DNA from: Larix kaempferi
Taxonomy: Eukaryota > Streptophyta > Pinopsida > Pinales > Pinaceae
NCBI GenBank assembly: GCA_027924585.1
Contig: BSBM01000140.1
Coordinates: forward strand, 8,419,001-8,483,000
DNA: 64,000 nt
Reading direction: 5' to 3'
Positions within the stretch are counted from its first letter, which is position 1. Each line of letters opens with the position of its first letter. A model generated the notes under the pieces. It did no database searches and was not told the DNA's origin. It saw only the letters and a program-made list of their open reading frames with translations. Below, piece by piece: positions 58,561 to 64,000 of this stretch. The position numbers and the translations under genes were made by a program.

Positions 58561-59185
58561 AAAAATAAAATTAAAATGGTGGGAGGGCATTTGAATAAGG
58601 GTATAACTCTTAATGTGGGTGATTTGAAGTGGCTTGTAGAGCAGCACAAGGCATGAGGAGCATCGATAGGGTTGACACCTTATTAAGTGTACACATTATA
58701 GAGTGTATTACCTGGGAAAATCTGGGAAACAATGTACACCCATGCAAATCTAGGCAACAGTTTTCACTGTTACCTGAGCTATGGACCTATCCCAAGTTCT
58801 AATCTAATCACTTTTTAAGTTTTTATGTCTTTTTGTTGTAAGGATACAACCCTTATGACACCATCCCCATTGGTAAAGTTCATATTATTTTTTAATTTAG
58901 AGTTTTTAGGGTAATCAAAACTTTTGGAAGGACAAGTGCTACCTTGATGTTCATGCCATTAGTTCAGGATTCCATATAGATGTGTAAAATGGCTACAATA
59001 TATACAATCAAAAGAATCAAAACACCATAGCCATGAGTGTGAGAAGAATACCTAGCTCTAATCTTATCTACCTTCGTGATGTAACAAACCTGCAACAATC
59101 TTGATATCTTTGTTGATTTGAATGTCCTTACATTCTATTGTATTTACCAGTCTCATCTCTTCCTCCCTCTCTAAACCCTCAATAG
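58561..59185. other. Non-coding region right of the CACTA end
   Basis: No recognisable gene. It may be the interior of the CACTA element or host sequence. The only frame, 58474-58656, starts inside the subterminal repeats and gives no known product. Confidence 0.5.
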
Positions 59186-60110
59186 ATATTTTCCTGCCAA
59201 AACATCCATTCAGCCTGTTTTTCACTTTGTCAGGAAAATGCTCGCCATTGGAAAACTTGGCCAAGTATTGAAAACCGAGCTTTAGTAGGCTTGGGAAATG
59301 CCCACCATTTCTCACCAATGAGGGATAAAAATTTTCTGAAAGCATCAGCTTGTAGGTGGATGATTTATGAACTTGACCATTGGCTCCGTTTTGGAAAAAA
59401 TTCTACGATCAAGAAAATAATGGCCTACCAAAGCAGCCATTCAGCTTATTTTGCACCTAAAAATGGCCTAAATGGCCTTGGGAAAATGCCCACCATTTAT
59501 CACATGTGAGGGAAATTTTTATTCTGAAAGCATCATCTTGCAGGTGGTTGATTTATGCACTTGACCATTGGCTCAGATTTCTATGGTCAAGAAAATATTG
59601 GTTTGCCAAAACAACCACTCAGCTTATTTTGCACCTAAAAATGGCCTAAATGGCCTTGGGAGAATGCCCACCATTTCTCACCAGTGAGGGATAAAAATTT
59701 TCTGAAAGCATCAGCTTGCACGTGGATGATTTATTCACTTGACCATTGGATCAGTTTTTAAAAAAAGTCTATGGTCAAGAAAATATTGTCCTGCCAAAAC
59801 AACCACTCAGTGTGTTTTTCACCCTGCCAGAAAAATGCTCGCCGTTGGAAAAATTGGCTAAGTATTGAAAAACGGGCTTAAGTAGGCTTAGGAAAATTCC
59901 CACCATTTCTCACCTGTGAGGGATAAAATTTGTATGAAAGCATCAACTTGTAGGTGGATGATTTATGCACTTGACCATTGACTCGTTTTTGAAAATGAGT
60001 CTCTGTTCAAGCAAATATTTGCCTACCAAAACATGCATTCAACCTGTTTTGCACCTAGAACTGGCCTAAATCGCCTTAGGAAAATGCCCATCATTTCTCA
60101 CTATTGAAGC
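59186..60110. repeat. Degenerate tandem repeat, 5 copies of about 180-230 bp
   Basis: The marker atgcccaccatttctcac recurs at 59300, 59488, 59666, 59898 and 60086 (spacings 188, 178, 232, 188). Other shared parts are gcatcagcttgcaggtgg, cttgaccattggctc and aatattggcctgccaaaac-like segments. Copies differ by substitutions and small indels. No coding frame spans them. Confidence 0.88.
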
Positions 60111-61100
60111 CCCGAATGTGTAGGTTGTTGGAATGGGTTCCAAGGCTAACAACAGAGGGTGAAAACCCATCCTGAAAGGCTTCAAAAATATTTGCGCAAG
60201 AGCAGTTCTATGCCCAGACTGCTTGGTGTAGTTAACTCCCACGGATATAAAAGCCTCCACTGGCACTTATGGGGTTTGATCCTGAAAGGGTCTGTCTTCC
60301 TCTGAGGGAAGATAAAAGTGTTCTAACTCTAGAAAGGAATCTATCTTAAAATAAATCTAATCTAAAGAAAGTGCTTTGTTGATATGCAAGATAACTTGAT
60401 CTGAGGATTTAATAAGGTTGTTCACCAGTTTGACAGAAATGTGAAAATGGATCTATTCTTATTACTTCCAAAATACAATCAAACAATAAAAATTAAATGA
60501 TAGTAGTTTGGAGATTAGGTGCATGCAAGATTAGCCTGTAGTTCTAATGCTAATTGAAAAATTAACATTAATTTAATAATTTTTGTTAATCATTTGCATA
60601 AATAGATAAATGTTTTAATTAAATAAATTCATTTAAAACATAAATACACCCAAATCATCAATTGATACAAATCCAAACTGTAGATCAATGCATGGGTTAT
60701 TGATTGCAAAAAAATAAACAGTATTCATCGATAAACTGAATTGAAAATCAACATTCATCAAAGAAATTTGATAAATTGACAAAAGAGGAATTAAGAGAAA
60801 ACTAACTGTAATAGCTCAAAATTGTAAGAAATTACAATCTCTTCATTAATCGGAGTATCTCCAGTCTTCTTTTGCATATTTTTGCCCCCCTACCCCATGA
60901 GACCTCTACCCTTTAAATAATAATTACAAAATAATCACAAAGGATAGACTTCCCATAAAACAGGGATTACAAAATCAACTAACTGCTAAATCATCTCCAC
61001 GAGTGATTAATACTAATCATTTCACAAAAATCCTAAAATATTTCATCACATACATTTGGGAAATATCTCGTAGTGAAATGTGAAAGATAAAAACAATCTA
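60111..61100. other. AT-rich non-coding region
   Basis: No ORF above background. A tataaaag string at 60244 and AT-rich stretches near 60480-60660 are the only features I note. Confidence 0.5.
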
Positions 61101-61490
61101 CTAGCTATCTGCGATCAATGACAAGGGAACTAAAAGATATTTCTTAGAAGATTCACGATGATCAACAATGTCCTCAAAAACTGAAAATTTGGCCACTTGT
61201 CCCTCCTTCAAGGGGATTGGAGGAGTGACAAGTATTACATTGATTATAAAATCCCGGATAATTGTATCCTCTTGATCAACATGTCTTTTAGTGACCTTCC
61301 TTCTCTTCCTCTTAGGGAGCCATATGTACCTGGATCGAATATCAGAGTCTTCCTTTTCACTACCACTGCTGTCATCCAGACCATCTGCTTTAAAAGGTGG
61401 TGACACAGGTTCATGGTATTGAAGAGGCTGAAGTTCTTTCTCTTCACAAAATCTGAGCGAAGATTTGTGACTTTTCTGCATCTTGTTCAC
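61101..61490 (-). CDS. Unidentified 129-codon ORF with a nuclear-localisation-like motif
   Basis: Minus-strand frame ending at a TGA/TAG-type stop near 61101. The first in-frame ATG is at 61481-61479 (MQKSHKSSLRF), with a GTG three codons before it; in-frame stop TAA lies a few codons further up. Contains a serine/acidic stretch DDSSGSEKEDSD, then a basic patch WLPKRKRRKVTKR like a nuclear localisation signal, and ends LLVPLSLIADS. It does not match any retroelement domain I know. It could be the last exon of a host gene with its upstream part outside or lost, part of a DNA transposon protein, or chance. Confidence 0.35.
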   Translation of the reverse strand: MNKMQKSHKSSLRFCEEKELQPLQYHEPVSPPFKADGLDDSSGSEKEDSDIRSRYIWLPKRKRRKVTKRHVDQEDTIIRDFIINVILVTPPIPLKEGQVAKFSVFEDIVDHRESSKKYLLVPLSLIADS

Positions 61491-61895
61491 AGTATGTAAC
61501 GATTAGAAGGAAATCTCTGAAAATTAGTTAACAAGACTCTTTTATGCAATATGACGACCAACGGATTTCTCATATTGATGTTCGTATTTAACAAAGAATA
61601 ATAATAATTCAAAAATGAATGAGTGTTATGAATTGCCATGATTAAAATCTTACGGCCTTGGAATTGCAATTATCACGTCTGCAATGAAATAACACTCAGC
61701 ATGTGTCGACGGAATTCAGATTAAGACAGGATAAGATTTTCATTAATTCACTTATGATTTAATGTCAAATCTTAAAATTTGATCATTTATGAATTAGTCG
61801 AATCAATGATTACCATTTCATGTTTTGACGCAGATGAAAATCGAAGTTAAGAACCTAATTATAATTCGAAAAATGGTGAAGAGAAACGGAAAACC
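61491..61895. other. Non-coding sequence before copia E
   Basis: No gene seen. The last five bases, aaacc (61891-61895), would be the left target copy of copia E; the right side is outside the window. Confidence 0.5.
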
Positions 61896-62447
61896 TGTTG
61901 AAATATTGTAACTTCAAAGAATATTATATTTGTATATTATTTATTTCGGAGATGTTCCATACCTCCGATGTGATTATACTATAAATCCGGAGATGTTTAT
62001 TCCTCCGAGTTGGGTGTGGTAACTAGGGTTATTAGACCCACCATGTGGGGGTCGGCCCAGTCAGTTATAATGGGGTATTTAACCTAATGGTTAAATACGA
62101 GCCTACATGTACTTGTGTAAAATACATATCAGAGTAGTGTATAAATAGAGGAGGTGTGTTCCTCATTTGATACACTCACTCACTTGAGGATAGCGCACTT
62201 GTGGAGGAGAGGTCTGCTATTGTGGAGGAGGAGATCATGTCTCAGGGTTTCATCTTTGTATATTGCTGGTCATCTATATTGAGGAAGCTTTGCTAGGTTT
62301 TCTACCCCATGAGGGTTTCCCAGGATAAATCTCTGTCTCTTGTGTTTATGTTGTGCTTGTTGTTTCTTCAGTGATCCTGTATATGCTATTATTGTGAAAT
62401 GGAATGTAATGCTGCTATTTTCTGTCTTAGCATATTAAATATTAACA
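61896..62447 (+). repeat. 5' LTR of copia E (552 bp)
   Basis: Starts TGTTGAAATATTG and ends tattaaca. It has one copy of the ggttattagacccacc module where copia B has three. TATAAATAG at about 62140 is overlapped by a stem GAGGA/TCCTC with loop ggtgtgt (62148-62164). Confidence 0.88.
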
Positions 62448-62459
62448 TGGTATCAGAGC
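62448..62459 (+). other. Primer-binding site of copia E
   Basis: TGGTATCAGAGC, a perfect match to the initiator-Met tRNA complement, directly after the LTR. Confidence 0.95.
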
Positions 62460-64000
62460 TAACCTGAAGGAAGGCAAGGTATGGCACTTACGACACTTGC
62501 TTTACTTACGACAATTTGAAGGTTAGGGTTTTACATAGCAAAAACCAGTCATCGTGGAACTTTCGCTATAAATCCATTTTTGCGAAGTTTTAGGGTCTGA
62601 AAAGTTTATAGGTCGAAGATAACATCCCCAGGTACCTTTTGTCCAAAGGGAACCCTCAGATTCGTTGTACTTTGTGAGTTATGATCAGTACAAGTTAGGG
62701 TTTCTGCCTCTTCCAGATCTCAGTCAAAATCAGGTGACCTAGGAAAAAAGGTCATAACTTGGGCTAGGAAGCTCCAAATGAAATTTCATAAAAAGTGACA
62801 GGTAGTACACAGACTGTACTATCTCAAGAAACGTTTTCAGAGGCCGAAGTTCAACCAGTGACACGTGGCACGCCGTACAAGTTCGCTCTCCTGTTTTATC
62901 CCATAAACAAGTCACGTTGCGACACTTGGCATAACTATCTCTCAGAGAGTCCAATTGAGGTCAGACCTGTCAGGATGGAAATATAACAGGTCGAGCTATC
63001 TCAGGAAAAGTTTTTAAAGGCCTAAGTTCAAACAGTGACACGTGGCATGCCGTACAAGTTCGCTCTCCTGTTTTATCCCATAAACAGGTCACGCTGCGAC
63101 ACTTGGCATAACTCTCTCTCAGAAAACCCAATTGAGGTCAGACCTATCAGGATGGAAAGATGACAAGTCAGGCTACTGCAGAAAAAGGGTTTAAGACCCT
63201 GTGGAGCAAAAATTTCAGAGTTATAGCAGAAACAATCAGGTGCATATTTCTGTCAAAACAGAATTATTTTTCAAGCACCTTTATTCATGGCTTCCGGAAT
63301 TTAGGGTTTCGGAGAAAGTTAGAATTTTTGGAATCGGAGTCCACGGCTGAATGCTACTCAGGAAAATCGAAATTTAGAGACCAAGATCGAATTTTTTGGT
63401 TGGGTGGAAGACCGGGCTTGATCAAACCCCAGTTCGGGATTTTGATCGGAAAGATGGAAAATTAGGGCTTCAGCAAAAGTTGGAATTTTTGAAGTCTGTA
63501 ACCACGGCTGGAAACTCCTAAGAAAAATAAGAGTTTAGAGCCTTGGATCGAACCTTTTGTTTGGGCAGAAGGGTGGGCTTCATCAAACCCTAGTTCGGGA
63601 TCCTGTCCAGAAGATCCAGAAGTTTCAAAGGCAATTTTGAGGGGTCAAATTTTGGAAATTCCAAAATTGAAGTATGCTAGTTTGATCAGCTCAGCAAGAC
63701 ATATTCTTTCATCCATTCAGAAGTATGAAAGTCAAAGATTGAATTTTTAGGGTTTCTCTAGAAAACCCTAATCAAGCTCTAGATCAAGTTTCAGGGGGAG
63801 TTGAGGCTAAGGCCTTACATAAGAAGACTACAAGAAGACAGGTATGACTTAAGGAGGCTCAGGTATGTCTTGAAATCTAATTCTTGATTAAGTTCATGAT
63901 GTGTTTGTCTTCATATTATTTATTAGTACAATCTTGATTAATGTTAGAATTGTCTTATCACCCTAGTAACAGTATGAATGCATGTGAATGATCAAATACA
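62460..64000 (+). other. Leader of copia E
   Basis: Contains a 177-bp tandem duplication (acacgtggca at 62861 and 63038), as in copia B. AG|GTATGT lies at 63863. No coding frame of note. Confidence 0.8.

Larger units (their letters stand above)
61896..64000 (+). mobile_element. Copia element E, 5' end (continues beyond the window)
   Basis: LTR, primer-binding site and about 1.5 kb of leader are present. The leader aligns with that of copia B from the primer-binding site to the GTATGT site near 63863, so the two are related families. Gag and pol would lie to the right of the window. Confidence 0.88.

Noticed and set aside
58474-58656. 60-codon ORF right of the CACTA subterminal repeats
   Set aside because: It starts within the repeats, is short and has no recognisable product.
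1-64000. tRNA, rRNA, 5S or CRISPR features
   Set aside because: I looked for cloverleaf arms, 5S-like promoters and spaced direct repeats and saw none; the tRNA-like strings are primer-binding sites.

Overview
The window is a block of nested transposable elements from a large plant nuclear genome. Nearly every recognisable coding stretch belongs to an LTR retrotransposon, and the primer-binding sites are plant types (TGGTATCAGAGC for copia and chromovirus elements, TGGCGTCGTTGCC for the Tat/Athila-type element). I saw no complete host gene, rRNA, tRNA or CRISPR array. The size and age of the elements suggest a gymnosperm-like genome, but that is an inference and no marker gene here proves it.

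Layout. (1) 277-531: three 85-bp tandem repeats. (2) 826-16061: an old minus-strand copia element (C). A minus-strand chromovirus (1558-11345, TSD TTAGG, about 2.4-kb LTRs) is inserted in its 3' end, and its 5' LTR is truncated. (3) 16062-17129: a minus-strand copia fragment (D) cut by the next element. (4) 17130-57856: a tandem Tat/Ogre-like Ty3/gypsy array, LTR - internal - LTR - internal - truncated LTR. Its LTRs are over 5 kb and each holds a long forward ORF of about 1,077 codons. Its internal regions read gag - protease - archaeal-type RNase H - RT - RNase H - integrase. Five later insertions sit in the array: a young 3,009-bp non-autonomous LTR element with an intact 367-codon coiled-coil ORF (22162-25170), a young deleted copia element (B, 29412-36699), a 609-bp fold-back MITE (37311-37919), a 4,254-bp TG..CA insertion that is probably a solo LTR (45814-50067), and a CACTA-type end (57857 onward) that cuts the last LTR. 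(5) 58561-61895: mostly non-coding DNA with a five-copy tandem repeat near 59190-60110 and one unexplained 129-codon ORF. (6) 61896 to the end: the 5' LTR and leader of a copia element (E) related to B.

How the parts work together. The old elements are broken by stops, frameshifts and catalytic-site mutations. The two youngest insertions by LTR identity (22162-25170 and copia B) cannot supply a full pol, so both would need enzymes from elsewhere. The most unusual material is the Tat-like family: a very long protein-coding LTR whose ORF lies between an upstream TATA box and a downstream TATA/AATAAA pair, and an extra RNase H placed before RT. The 3-kb element with one intact coiled-coil ORF ending 11 bp before its 3' LTR is the second candidate for something not previously described.
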